Shown: in pieces, positions 52,179 to 61,431 of the stretch | Layout of the letters: the number at the start of each line of letters is the position of its first letter | Numbering within the stretch: position 1 is the first letter of the stretch | NCBI RefSeq assembly: GCF_023744375.2 | Contig: NZ_CP146284.1 | Location: 1,922,001 to 1,986,000, forward strand | Source of the DNA: Parabacteroides sp. AD58 | GTDB taxonomy: Bacteria > Bacteroidota > Bacteroidia > Bacteroidales > Tannerellaceae | Direction: 5' to 3' | Length of the DNA: 64,000 bases | Translations under genes and position numbers: made by a program | The notes under the pieces: model-generated | Seen by the model: only the letters and a program-made list of their open reading frames with translations | Told to the model about the DNA's origin: nothing | Database searches by the model: none

Positions 52179-53048
52179 TCAACTCCGATTAAACCGCTTA
52201 CTGATGAATTCAAGGACAGAAGGCAATGCTGTCCGCCAGTACGTCCATGAATGATAGCCGTCACGAACCCGGAACTCATGCTTGATACCTTTCTGCTGCA
52301 ACAGTTCATGTGCTTCATTATTGCCATGCAACAAAACATCATCATCGCCACAATCAATATAATAAAGTACATTCAGCGGCGTGTCTTCTTTCCAGTCCTT
52401 CAAGATGTGCAGCACACTGTTTTTATACCAGTGTTCCGTCAGATTCCCTTTACCGTATATCCGGTCGAAAAGCTCTCCTCGGGTCGTATGCAACGATTCC
52501 TTCATCCGTTCTTCCGTATAAATGGCGGCACTCAACGGAGCACATGCCGTAAAATAATCCGGATGATGCAAGGTATACAGAAACGCTCCGTAACCTCCCA
52601 TCGACAAACCGGCAATGGCCCGATACTGCTGATCCGTCCGAACCTTGTAAGTCTGCTGGATATAAGGAATCAGTTCCTCGAAAAACATATCCTCGTAAGG
52701 GACTTTCCCATCGTATGAATTGACATACCAGCTTTCTCCCGCATCGGGCATGACGATAACCATTGGAATAGCAATACCCTGCTTAATCGCATCATCGGTG
52801 ATACGTTGCATGTTTCCCATCTGCAGCCAGGAAGTCTCATCGTCTGTCCAGCCATGAAGCAGATAAAGCACCGGGTATTTCCGGTCAGATACGTCATATC
52901 CATCCGGTAAATAAATGGAATAACGGATGTCTTTCCCCATTTTTTCACTACGGAACTGCAATGACTCTTTTACGACACTCTGCGAGAACAGCTGCAAACA
53001 GACTAACAGGCAGAGGCCGATTCCTAAAATTAATTTTCTCATAACCAT
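52179..53048 (-). CDS. Secreted carbohydrate esterase (CE1-like alpha/beta hydrolase)
   Basis: 289 residues with signal peptide (LILGIGLCLLVCLQLFSQS). Alpha/beta-hydrolase with the nucleophile elbow GLSMGGYG (Ser about residue 146), Asp in CGDDDVLLHG, His in DGYHSWTYW. The N-terminus SEKMGKDIRYSIYLPDGY is like esterase D and feruloyl/acetyl esterases of CE1. Predicted to remove acyl groups from glycans. It lies between the sulfatase and the second oxidoreductase, all leftward; gaps of 58 and 33 bp suggest one transcript. ATG 53042 is an equally good start. Confidence 0.87.
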   Translation of the reverse strand: MVMRKLILGIGLCLLVCLQLFSQSVVKESLQFRSEKMGKDIRYSIYLPDGYDVSDRKYPVLYLLHGWTDDETSWLQMGNMQRITDDAIKQGIAIPMVIVMPDAGESWYVNSYDGKVPYEDMFFEELIPYIQQTYKVRTDQQYRAIAGLSMGGYGAFLYTLHHPDYFTACAPLSAAIYTEERMKESLHTTRGELFDRIYGKGNLTEHWYKNSVLHILKDWKEDTPLNVLYYIDCGDDDVLLHGNNEAHELLQQKGIKHEFRVRDGYHSWTYWRTALPSVLEFISKRFNRS

Positions 53049-53106
53049 ACTACAATTTTATAGGTTCTTTATTGATTTAATACTTAGCTCGCAACCGCCG
53101 TCCGAC

Positions 53107-54582
53107 TTATTTCAATATGGTGAATGCCGGATCGTGCACGGTTTCCATCCGTTGCTTCAGTTCTGCCCGCAACTGACGGATAAGTTCCGGATGTTTACCG
53201 GCTATATTATCCAGTTCGAAAGGATCAGCTTTCCGGTCAAACAGATATTCATCCGTTATCACACCATCCTTGTATCGGACAGCATACGTATATTGAAGAG
53301 TCCGTACGCCACGCGCACCTGTTGTCAGGTTCTTTCCGGTTTCATTTACGGCACCATAAAACATATAAAGCTGGGAAGAAGGCATCTTCTCCCGGCTGCC
53401 CCGGATCTGTTCACTCAAGTCGCGGGTCTGGACAGTAACGGGAATTTCCTGCTGAAAGCCCATCAGCGACAAGATCGTCGGACAGAAGTCTTCAAGAGAG
53501 ATAAGCAACTGGTCGTCTTTCCTCGGAGTAAGCTGTTTCCCATACGAAATCAGAAAAGGAACCCGCATAGCCTCTTCGTAAAAGATATTCTTCCCGATGT
53601 TATTGTGCATTCCCATCGAATCGCCATGATCCGAGACAAAGACGACGATCGTATTGTCATACTGCCCATTTTCCTTCAGCGCCCGAATAATCCGTCCGAA
53701 TTGTTCGTCCACTCCCGTTATGCAGGCATAATAATCCGCCACACTCCGCTTGAACAAGTCGATATATTTTTCGTCAGACTGCATCAGACTCGGTAAAGAC
53801 CGGGCAATCGAATCCACATTCAACGACGCATATTCCTGTTTATACCGGTCAGGGACCAGCTCATATCCAGTATGAGGCGGATTCATCGACACCATCAGGG
53901 CAAAAGGTTTGCCTGCCGAACGGATACTGTCCGGATACTGAATCGCCAGGTCGGCTTCATATTCCGGTCCCCATTGATTTACATAATAAAACTCATCCCT
54001 TTTTGAATCTTTATTCCAGTAAAGCGGACGCAAATGCTGGTCGTATGTTCCATAAGCTACCCAATAATCAAAGCCATGCCTTCTTTTGGGCGGGCACCAT
54101 TCATTCCAGGCCATTTCTCCTTTGTTGTTCGAACAGTCCACATACGGAGCGTAAGGTTTATCCAAATGCCATTTCCCGATGTATGCCGTTGCATATCCGG
54201 CCTGTGCCAATACATCCGACCAACAGGTCAGATCCTGCCGCAGTTCCACATTCTGATGCGCTGATACCGACTGGCAATTGGTCAACACTCCATTCTCGTG
54301 CGGATAAGCCCCGCTTAAAAACATACCTCTTGCCGGAGAAGATACCGGATAACCGCTGACTGCCTGAGTCAGAACGACAGCTTCCTGAGCAAACCGATCC
54401 AGATTCGGTGTTTTAACCGCCTCTTTTCCCCGGAAACCCAGCGCATCGCCCCGAAACTGGTCGGCCATCACCACCAGCAAATTGGGATGTTCTTCGGTAG
54501 CAGCCTCAACATCACTATACGAAGAGACAAATAAACCCACGCAGCCGATCAGCCATATCCGATTATTTTCAGTGTTTTTCAT
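53107..54582 (-). CDS. Secreted sulfatase, serine-type formylglycine site
   Basis: 491 residues. The arylsulfatase fold is clear: LLVVMADQFRGDALGF (metal Asp), PVSSPARGMFLSG, which fits the serine version of C/S-x-P-x-R with Ser converted to formylglycine, and VSDHGDSMGMHNNIGKNIFYEEA. Ser-type sulfatases need an anaerobic maturase (anSME), which is not in this window. Start 54582 gives MKNTENNRIWLIGCVGLFVSS, a signal; the upstream stretch would overlap the promoter. It probably removes sulfate from a fucosylated glycan together with the neighbouring esterase and fucosidase. Confidence 0.92.
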   Translation of the reverse strand: MKNTENNRIWLIGCVGLFVSSYSDVEAATEEHPNLLVVMADQFRGDALGFRGKEAVKTPNLDRFAQEAVVLTQAVSGYPVSSPARGMFLSGAYPHENGVLTNCQSVSAHQNVELRQDLTCWSDVLAQAGYATAYIGKWHLDKPYAPYVDCSNNKGEMAWNEWCPPKRRHGFDYWVAYGTYDQHLRPLYWNKDSKRDEFYYVNQWGPEYEADLAIQYPDSIRSAGKPFALMVSMNPPHTGYELVPDRYKQEYASLNVDSIARSLPSLMQSDEKYIDLFKRSVADYYACITGVDEQFGRIIRALKENGQYDNTIVVFVSDHGDSMGMHNNIGKNIFYEEAMRVPFLISYGKQLTPRKDDQLLISLEDFCPTILSLMGFQQEIPVTVQTRDLSEQIRGSREKMPSSQLYMFYGAVNETGKNLTTGARGVRTLQYTYAVRYKDGVITDEYLFDRKADPFELDNIAGKHPELIRQLRAELKQRMETVHDPAFTILK

Positions 54583-54634
54583 GCTTGCTATCCATATAAA
54601 ATCCAGTAGCTTCACAACGTAAGCCAAACTTCCA

Positions 54635-54642
54635 CAAAGATA
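54635..54642 (-). promoter_or_regulatory. Promoter -7 box for the sulfatase operon
   Basis: Read leftward: TATCTTTG, 53 bp before the ATG at 54582. The 22-bp array begins 155 bp further upstream. Confidence 0.55.
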
Positions 54643-54796
54643 AAAAACTGTTGACATAAAAACAGCAAAAAGAGACAATTTTATATAGAAATGATAATCT
54701 GATCCTCCAAATACCGACAAAATCAAGGAAAGAAGATTGACAATTCATGTCTTTCACGGGAAGACTTACTATTTTCTTCGTTTATTTTTAATTAAA

Positions 54797-54884
54797 TCAC
54801 CATAGTGAATTAATTAATTCACTAATATGATGCGATCAATTCACCAATATGAATCAATTAATTTACCTATGTGAATCAAATAAT
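54797..54884. repeat. 22-bp tandem array, four units, TTCAC/GTGAA type
   Basis: Units start at 54797, 54819, 54841 and 54863 without length change. The first has a perfect dyad TCAC-n4-GTGA centred at unit position 6.5 and AATTAATTAATT centred at 17.5, exactly 11 bp apart. The other units keep one or both in degraded form (TTTACCTATGTGAATC is nearly symmetric). The array lies in the 444-bp spacer between the fucosidase 3' end and the sulfatase promoter. The remaining bases hold a weak hairpin (TTGGCAAGGAA at about 54951 with TTCCTTGCCAA at about 54989). Confidence 0.9.
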
Positions 54885-55026
54885 CTGTCAAAAGTTTTCA
54901 AATAAATAACCTGAGGAGGAATCTAAATTATTCCGTGATAAAACAATAATTGGCAAGGAATTACAGACCGGATTCAGGTCCTTTTCTTCCTTGCCAACTT
55001 ATTCATTCAGAAAAAACAGATACGGC

Positions 55027-56421
55027 TTACTTGGTATATACCGAAAGATTCTTGATAAGGGGCGTATCAGCTGATTCTACAATCCGCAAACGAAGAGCCG
55101 AAAGCGACGGAGGATTTTCCAATAATTCAATCCGTTTGTGTCCGACACAACTGCCTTCGGCCAGCCGGACCCATTTCTTCCCGGCTTTTCCTTCCAGTAT
55201 GTATTTCCGGACCCGCTCACCTTGCGTAATATCTTCCTGCATAACCACATGAGTTATTTCTGCCGGTTTTTCCCAAGAAAGTATATATTCATTGCCTTGG
55301 CCTCCCATCTGTTTGAATGGATGACCATACTTTTGAGCAATGGCTTGCCCAAATTCAGCCAAACGCAAGGAATCAGCAGCCGGAATCAAGCCCCGGTCGT
55401 CTGGAGTCAAACCTAAAATCAAGGTCGAGTTACGGCCAACCGACTTCTCATACATATCCATTAGGTTCTCCAATGGAAAGATGTGTGCCTCATCGCCCGG
55501 CTCCCAGAACCATTCATGCCGACCATTATAACCACGCAAAGGAGTATCCGACATGGCCGGCATATAATAGCCGCCGTTCGGATCGCCCGTCTTCAGCAAA
55601 TGATTGCCATCCTTAAAGATCTCATCCTGGTTTTTAGAATGCGAATAAGGAAAAGGATAAGTTCCCCAGCAAGGATAAGAGACCGTTCCCGTCTCCGATC
55701 CGCCCCAACGAATATCGGCCCGCTGACTGTTGTGGTAGAAAATAATATTCTTCTGGTATTTCTCTACTATCGGCAAAATATCAGCTCCACCTAATTCGGG
55801 TCCGTGACCGCCACCATCATACCAGACAATCGCCAGATCGCCATAACGGGACATCAATTCTTCGGTCATTCCTTCACACATCTTATTATAGAATGCCTGC
55901 CGGTTTTCCTGAAACTTCGTTCCATCCTGCGGCATCATAAAGTCATGCACTCCTAAGAATGAATTCCAACGGATGCCAATATAAATACCCGGCTTCAAGC
56001 CATACTTCCGGCAAGAATTGACAAAGTCGCGCACAATATCTCCTTTTCCGTCTTTCCACTTCAAGGCTTTCAGGCAATACGGATTGACATCCGACTGATA
56101 AAGCGCAAAGCCCGTCTCATGTGTTGCCGTCAGAATTGCAATCTTCGCACCCATGCCTTTGGCACTTCGTATCCACTGATCCGTATCATACTGCTCCGGA
56201 TAGAAGATATTCATGTCCGGAATCGGCGTAATCCGGTTATATTCCTGATTGTATTGCTTCCCGTCAAATACATGCAGATCATAATGAAATACAGCCGTCA
56301 GCTCCGCCTCCTGCCAGGTAATCTGTGCCGGTTTCGGCAGTGGAACAGATGTTTTCTCTTCCGCCCAGCCCAGACTGATACAACCAGCCAGTAAAGTAGC
56401 CAGCATCCATTTCTTATTCAT
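55027..56421 (-). CDS. Alpha-L-fucosidase (GH29)
   Basis: 464 residues with a signal peptide (MLATLLAGCISLGWAEE). GH29 segments are visible: AVFHYDLHVFDGKQYNQEY, AKGMGAKIAILTATHETGFALYQS, KPGIYIGIRWN, LAIVWYDGGGHGPELGG (catalytic nucleophile Asp), and NSTLILGLTPDDRGLIPAAD. It releases terminal alpha-L-fucose. Its ATG at 56421 lies inside the last codons of the upstream hydrolase gene (8-bp overlap), so the two are translationally coupled. The GH29 C-terminal domain is at residues 370-464. Confidence 0.93.
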   Translation of the reverse strand: MNKKWMLATLLAGCISLGWAEEKTSVPLPKPAQITWQEAELTAVFHYDLHVFDGKQYNQEYNRITPIPDMNIFYPEQYDTDQWIRSAKGMGAKIAILTATHETGFALYQSDVNPYCLKALKWKDGKGDIVRDFVNSCRKYGLKPGIYIGIRWNSFLGVHDFMMPQDGTKFQENRQAFYNKMCEGMTEELMSRYGDLAIVWYDGGGHGPELGGADILPIVEKYQKNIIFYHNSQRADIRWGGSETGTVSYPCWGTYPFPYSHSKNQDEIFKDGNHLLKTGDPNGGYYMPAMSDTPLRGYNGRHEWFWEPGDEAHIFPLENLMDMYEKSVGRNSTLILGLTPDDRGLIPAADSLRLAEFGQAIAQKYGHPFKQMGGQGNEYILSWEKPAEITHVVMQEDITQGERVRKYILEGKAGKKWVRLAEGSCVGHKRIELLENPPSLSALRLRIVESADTPLIKNLSVYTK

Positions 56422-58168
56422 GATCAAGTTTCTTTTGTTCCTTCAGAAAATCCACAATACGGTCCAACCAAGTGTAACTTCCGGTTCCAGGACTCGCCTT
56501 GCTTTGGAAACAGTGATTGCGCAAAGCCAAGGTATGAAGCTCGGACTGAATGCCCATGCTTCGCATCTTTTCCCATACTTTTACCGAACCCATGGCAGAA
56601 TATACATCGGCATCGCCATGAATGAAAAGCATCGGTGCTGTACTTAGGTCGAAACTGAATTCCGGAGCTAACGTCACATTCTCATCATTCCCCTTATTTG
56701 TATTTGGCCCATCAAAGCCATCTGAAAGAACATAAGCCGGATAGATGCCAATGCCCCATTGCACATCACAAGGAAGTTTATCAATTTCATCTATCGGCAA
56801 GTAAGAATTATGTCGAGAAGAGGTAACACCCATCAACGTAAGATGTCCGCCAGCCGAACTGCCCATTATACCTATCTGATCCGGATCAAGTCCGTAAGTT
56901 GCAGCCTGAGAACGAACAAGGCGGATTGTACGCTGCAAATCTTCCCAAGCTGTTATATGTTTGGATAATCCTTTAGGACGAGGCGTCCGGTAACGGAGCG
57001 TAACCACAGTCATACCTAGTTTATTGAGAAGTCTACGTGCCGGAGCAACTTCAAACCCATTCGGATCATTGCCTTCATACGATCCTCCACTATAGATAAT
57101 TTGTATAGCCTTTGTCTTTAATACTTTGGGGAAGTGCCACTCAATATAAGGCAACAGCTGATGTTCTTGTGCATTGGGCATCTTACCGTCAGGCCATACA
57201 TTTTGTTTCACTACTTCTTTCCGGTCTTCATCACCCGCATAACGTGTCATAATATCAACCTCCTGATCAAGCGGTCCCATAATACCTATCTGGCGAAGGA
57301 ACTCGACTCCGCGCTCTAAGCCATAAGCTCCATGCCCTTTGTTAGGATACAAATGCAATTCAGCCGGTATATTCATACTGCGCAGTTTATGATAAACCAA
57401 CGTACTGCCGTTGGGAGAATATTCATCCATTCCTCCATGATGCAGACTCATCGGACAGGTTTTATCATCAAAACGGAAACAAGCAGACAGCCGTACATCA
57501 GGTCCGTATCCTTGTAACCAGGCAGGTATTCCGGCTTCACCATCCGTTGTTACGTAAGCAGGTGCATTTACAATCGCATAATTGATATGACAAGGGATTG
57601 TGTCAAACTGATCAATCGCTTCATAGGCCGGAACAGAAGAACTCGTAGCCAACATCAACGCCAGATGAGAACCTGCCGACATGGAAATAACCCCTATTTT
57701 TTCAGGATCAAAGCCATGTTTCCCCGCTTCACTTCTAACAAGGCGGATTGCGCGTTGTCCGTCTTCCCAAGCCGTCTGATAAATAGGTATTCCGATGGGA
57801 CGAGGCGTACGATAAACCAGATTCACACATTGAAATCCTAAATCAGAGAATGTTTTCTTCCACAGTTCAATCAGATTCATATCACAACAACTGTTATAAG
57901 CGCCACCTGATATAAGCACCATACATGCCTTATTGGCTATGGCCGGATCCGGCTTTTCATACCATTCCAGATAAGCAATCCGATGTTTGTCGGCATCAAA
58001 GTCAGCCTTCTCTGCCTCATCCAACATAGAAGCTATCTGATGTGACTGCGCATCCGGCATCTTGTCTGCAGGCCAGATAGGCTGACGTTCTTGGGCATTA
58101 CCATAAAAGGCACATAACAGCCCAACCAAGAGAAACATTACCCTCTTCAATTCAACTTTTGCATCCAT
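56414..58168 (-). CDS. Tandem-duplicated alpha/beta hydrolase, secreted (probable glycan esterase)
   Basis: 584 residues with signal peptide (LKRVMFLLVGLLCAFYGNAQ). The mature protein is two copies of an esterase-like domain. Copy 1 (about 40-310) has VNLVYRTPRPIG, TAWEDGQRAIRLVRSEA and nucleophile elbow SMSAGS; copy 2 (about 320-584) has VTLRYRTPRPKG, TAWEDLQRTIRLVRSQA and SSAGGH. Each ends in its own Asp/His-like region (HHGGMDEYS and HGDADVYSA). The similarity of the blocks indicates an internal duplication. Operon head, followed by the fucosidase. Start ATG 58168. Confidence 0.87.
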   Translation of the reverse strand: MDAKVELKRVMFLLVGLLCAFYGNAQERQPIWPADKMPDAQSHQIASMLDEAEKADFDADKHRIAYLEWYEKPDPAIANKACMVLISGGAYNSCCDMNLIELWKKTFSDLGFQCVNLVYRTPRPIGIPIYQTAWEDGQRAIRLVRSEAGKHGFDPEKIGVISMSAGSHLALMLATSSSVPAYEAIDQFDTIPCHINYAIVNAPAYVTTDGEAGIPAWLQGYGPDVRLSACFRFDDKTCPMSLHHGGMDEYSPNGSTLVYHKLRSMNIPAELHLYPNKGHGAYGLERGVEFLRQIGIMGPLDQEVDIMTRYAGDEDRKEVVKQNVWPDGKMPNAQEHQLLPYIEWHFPKVLKTKAIQIIYSGGSYEGNDPNGFEVAPARRLLNKLGMTVVTLRYRTPRPKGLSKHITAWEDLQRTIRLVRSQAATYGLDPDQIGIMGSSAGGHLTLMGVTSSRHNSYLPIDEIDKLPCDVQWGIGIYPAYVLSDGFDGPNTNKGNDENVTLAPEFSFDLSTAPMLFIHGDADVYSAMGSVKVWEKMRSMGIQSELHTLALRNHCFQSKASPGTGSYTWLDRIVDFLKEQKKLDHE

Positions 58169-58590
58169 ATTTTTCACTATTAACATATTAACGGAATTAA
58201 CTCAGTGCTTATTCAACATTGCGAACCGGTTTACCATTTTTGTAGTTAATAATCATAATGCGGAATTACTGGCGGGCTTTTCATCCCGACTCAATTAGGA
58301 GATATGTCTTTCACGTATCCTTTACATAATGTCATACAATCATGGGTTGCCGTAGTCTGCTTCAACTTCATTCAAATATGAATACTTTTCCATATTTGAC
58401 TTTCTCAGATCCAAAGAAGGTATAACTTCATTTAACATCAAAGAGCCGTATTCAAAAAGCTGTACTTAATTTACCTCTTCAGATTTCCCGATTGTGCAAA
58501 TATAAACATTATTCACCGTAAGAGACAGCCTTAACTATAAATTTGAAACGGTTTCTTTTTATTTCTGGTTTTTACTCTTCATAAAATCTG
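58169..58590. other. 422-bp spacer with a distant promoter box
   Basis: No gene that I can support. A leftward TATATTTG at 58496-58503 implies a leader of about 320 nt before the hydrolase ATG if it is the promoter. Within it are a hairpin TCAAATATG-n8-CATATTTGA (58373-58400 region) and a leftward 15-codon frame ending at about 58212. No known RNA family is recognisable. The MFS gene ends at the right edge. Confidence 0.4.
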
Positions 58591-59817
58591 TCAGCTTCTA
58601 TGTAGCTTCTTCAAAGCCCAGCTCATTCGATAATATACGGCATGAAAAGATGTGGCTAAAGCCATCATCAAGAGGATAAGCAGAACTCCGACAAAGATAT
58701 TCCAGCCGTATTGTGATAAAATAATGCCGGTTAACGAACCTAACAAACTGGAACCTGCATAATAAAACAGCCAGTAAATGCTGGTCGCACTGCTTTTGGC
58801 TTCGCCGGCATGGATGGAAACAATCCGGCTTGCCATTGTATGGGCACTGAAAAAGGCAAAGGTAAAGATTCCTAATCCGACGATAATGGCGACCAACTGC
58901 TGAATCCAGAGCAGAGACAGACCTATACACATGAGAAGCAGCGAAGCCTGTAACAGGACTTCCGGGCGATACCGGTCTGACAAGGTCCCGGTTACAATCG
59001 AACCGGCTACTCCGGTTATGTACATCATAAAGATCATGGCAACCCACTGATGGGGCAAACCAAACGAAGGGGATTCCAGCAGGATGGAAAGATAATTGTA
59101 AACACTGACGAAAGTTCCCATGGAAAGGGCGGCAATTCCATACATCCGGAGAAAGACAGGCTGCCCCAAGAGTATCTTCATCTGATTTACCTGCTGTCTT
59201 ACGGAAAGCTTCCTACGGATATTATGCTGTGATGCCGGAATCTTCCGGACAAAAATATAGCCTAACAGCAAACTGACCAGACCTATCAGCGCCGCTGCGT
59301 ACTGCCATCCGCCCCAACCCGAAAGCAATGTGCTGGCAACACGACCTGACATTCCGCCAATGGTATTGCCACTTAAATAAAGACTGATGGCAAGTCCGAT
59401 GACCGACCGGTCTACTTCATCGGTCAGATAAGCCAAAGCGACGGCCGATACTCCCGATAAGGCAAAGCCTTTCATGAAGTTGATGACCAGCAGCCACATG
59501 AATCCGGTGATAAACGAAGAGGCTATCGTCAGCAAAGAAGAGAGCAGCAGAGCCATGCCCATCAGTTTCTCCCGCCGAAAAGCGTCGGCCTTGAAAGCAA
59601 AGAACAACAAACCCGTTGCCATTCCGATGGTTGAAGTGGATACAGCCAGACTGCTGGTTGGCAAATCGACCTGAAAAGAACGACACAAATCTGACAACAT
59701 GGGCTGAAACAAATATAATTGGGCGAATACGGATAAGCCGGAAAGAAACATACAATTGCGAATCCGATGGAATTTCTTCACTTCGTCGCTCGGATGTATA
59801 GCTGATGAATACTTCAT
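58591..59817 (-). CDS. Major facilitator superfamily transporter
   Basis: 408 residues with about 12 hydrophobic helices; an inner-membrane permease of the AraJ/YnfM-like type (opening CMFLSGLSVFAQLYLFQPMLSDLCRSF and LRREKLMGMALLLSSLLTI-like loops). Substrate not predictable; efflux of sugars or drugs is common for this group. A TACTTTTG box lies at 59849-59856, 32 bp before the ATG, so it is transcribed by itself. Confidence 0.88.
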   Translation of the reverse strand: MKYSSAIHPSDEVKKFHRIRNCMFLSGLSVFAQLYLFQPMLSDLCRSFQVDLPTSSLAVSTSTIGMATGLLFFAFKADAFRREKLMGMALLLSSLLTIASSFITGFMWLLVINFMKGFALSGVSAVALAYLTDEVDRSVIGLAISLYLSGNTIGGMSGRVASTLLSGWGGWQYAAALIGLVSLLLGYIFVRKIPASQHNIRRKLSVRQQVNQMKILLGQPVFLRMYGIAALSMGTFVSVYNYLSILLESPSFGLPHQWVAMIFMMYITGVAGSIVTGTLSDRYRPEVLLQASLLLMCIGLSLLWIQQLVAIIVGLGIFTFAFFSAHTMASRIVSIHAGEAKSSATSIYWLFYYAGSSLLGSLTGIILSQYGWNIFVGVLLILLMMALATSFHAVYYRMSWALKKLHRS

Positions 59818-59848
59818 GATAATGTTGAATACATAATGTTTGATGCCC

Positions 59849-59856
59849 CAAAAGTA
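59849..59856 (-). promoter_or_regulatory. Promoter -7 box for the MFS gene
   Basis: Read leftward: TACTTTTG, 32 bp before the ATG at 59817. The gap to queA also contains the queA terminator. Confidence 0.5.
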
Positions 59857-59929
59857 GATGATTTGTCGGAAAGGCCTGGTATGACAAAAATTCTTTTTTT
59901 CTATAAGCGTTATTGATAAAACCGAAAAA

Positions 59930-59987
59930 GGGCATAAAACGACAAGGTTTCAGCCTTACTGCCTGCTTGCAGAGACTGAAACCTTGT
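59930..59987 (-). terminator. queA terminator
   Basis: Leftward hairpin with perfect 12-bp arms ACAAGGTTTCAG (59942-59953 pairing with 59976-59987) followed by GTTTTATG, 23 bp after the queA stop. Confidence 0.75.
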
Positions 59988-60009
59988 CTGATTTAATCAC
60001 AACTATTCT

Positions 60010-61230
60010 TTATAACAGCAACGAGCTGTCGCCATAACTCAAGAATCGGAAATCATGACTGAGGGCATAATCATAGATAGTCCGCCAGTTCCCTTTGACA
60101 AAAGCCGAGATCAGCAACAGCAATGTACTCTTGGGCTGGTGGAAATTCGTAATGATTCCACGGACAACCTTAAACTCATAGCCCGGGGCAATAATAATCT
60201 GCGTAGCCGTAACCAGCTTATCGGCCTGATGTCGGTCCAGATAATCCAGAATCAACTGCAGGGCATCGGCTACCGGAATCTGGTTGTTTGCCTCCTCGTA
60301 AGGCATCCATTGGTTCACAACCAGCTCTTCTGAAGTAGCATCCGGATGAAAAGCCAGTTTCACTCCTATATAATACAGACTTTCCAAAGTACGCACAGAA
60401 GTAGTTCCCACGGCAATTATCTTTCCCAAGTTCTTCTGAATACGTTCGATTGACGAACGACGGACGGAAATAAACTCCGTATGCATCTCGTGCCCTTCGA
60501 TGGTTTCACTCTTGACCGGCTTGAAAGTCCCGGCACCCACGTGCAAGGTTACTTCCTCACGGCCGATACCATGCGCATCTACATCCGCCAGAACTTCGGG
60601 TGTAAAATGCAAACCGGCAGTCGGAGCCGCTACCGATCCTTTTATCTTAGAATAAACCGTCTGATAGGTTACCAAATCGCTCTTTTCCGTTTCCCGGTGC
60701 AAATAAGGAGGAATCGGCAGAACTCCGGCCGCATCCAGCAGGTCGGCAAACGTATATTTTGGATTATCCCAGGTAAATTCAATCCGGTGGCTGTCGCCAT
60801 GACTTTCTTTCTTTTCGGCCGAAAGCGTCACTTCCTCGCCTTGAACAGTCACCTTCTTGGTCAGAATACCTTCTTTCCATTTCTTCAGATTTCCCACCAG
60901 ACAAATCCAACTGCATCGTTCCGTCTGTTGAAAGATCAAGGCATAATCATGCGGTTCGGCAGGTTCCAGGCAAAATACCTCAATCCGCGCACCGGTTGCC
61001 TTCTGAAACAAAAGCCTTGCCTGAATAACCCGCGTATTGTTGTAAACCAGCAGTGAACCCTTGGGCAAATAATCGGCTATATGCTTGAATACACTTTCCG
61101 AAATCTGTCCGTCTTTATATAATAACAGTTTCGATTCATCCCGTTTTGCCAGAGGGAATTTGGCAATTCGCTCATCCGGCAGCGGATAATCGTAATCTTC
61201 TATGCGTATCTGTTGTGTCTTGTTACTCAT
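60010..61230 (-). CDS. queA: S-adenosylmethionine:tRNA ribosyltransferase-isomerase
   Basis: 406 residues, making epoxyqueuosine on tRNA from SAM and the preQ1-modified base. Typical QueA stretches are DYPLPDERIAKFPLAKRDESKLLLY, LVYNNTRVIQARLL, GSVAAPTAGLHFTPEVL, EVTLHVGAGTFKPVKSE and TTSVRTLES, with HQPKSTLLLLISAF close to the end. The start at 61230 (MSNKTQQIRIEDYDYPLP) was preferred over the longer frame because the -7 box TACTTTTG is at 61250-61257, immediately upstream. A tandem array occurs between it and thyA. Confidence 0.95.
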   Translation of the reverse strand: MSNKTQQIRIEDYDYPLPDERIAKFPLAKRDESKLLLYKDGQISESVFKHIADYLPKGSLLVYNNTRVIQARLLFQKATGARIEVFCLEPAEPHDYALIFQQTERCSWICLVGNLKKWKEGILTKKVTVQGEEVTLSAEKKESHGDSHRIEFTWDNPKYTFADLLDAAGVLPIPPYLHRETEKSDLVTYQTVYSKIKGSVAAPTAGLHFTPEVLADVDAHGIGREEVTLHVGAGTFKPVKSETIEGHEMHTEFISVRRSSIERIQKNLGKIIAVGTTSVRTLESLYYIGVKLAFHPDATSEELVVNQWMPYEEANNQIPVADALQLILDYLDRHQADKLVTATQIIIAPGYEFKVVRGIITNFHQPKSTLLLLISAFVKGNWRTIYDYALSHDFRFLSYGDSSLLL

Positions 61231-61249
61231 CTTCCTGTTTTTTATCCTG

Positions 61250-61257
61250 CAAAAGTA
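61250..61257 (-). promoter_or_regulatory. Promoter -7 box for queA
   Basis: Read leftward: TACTTTTG, 20 bp before the ATG, about 90 bp from the edge of the 21-bp array. Confidence 0.5.
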
Positions 61258-61344
61258 CAAATATAGGCTGAATAAATACTTCCTGCCTCCGGTTTATTTC
61301 CTAAATCCCGGCAAGAATACATCCGAAAGAGACGAACAATTCTT

Positions 61345-61431
61345 TAGTTCACGGCGTGAACTAAGTAATCCACGACGTGAACTACTTAATCCAAGCCGTG
61401 AACTAAGTAATCCGCGCCGTGAACTAAAGAA
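61345..61431. repeat. 21-bp tandem array, four units, TTCAC/GTGAA type
   Basis: The motif CGTGAACTA recurs at 61355, 61376, 61397 and 61418. The first unit has the perfect dyad TAGTTCAC-n3-GTGAACTA (61345-61363); the others keep GTGAACT and lose the left arm in steps. A second dyad is weaker (ACTAAGT). It lies in the 337-bp divergent spacer between queA and thyA, with promoter boxes about 90 and 107 bp away. Confidence 0.9.
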
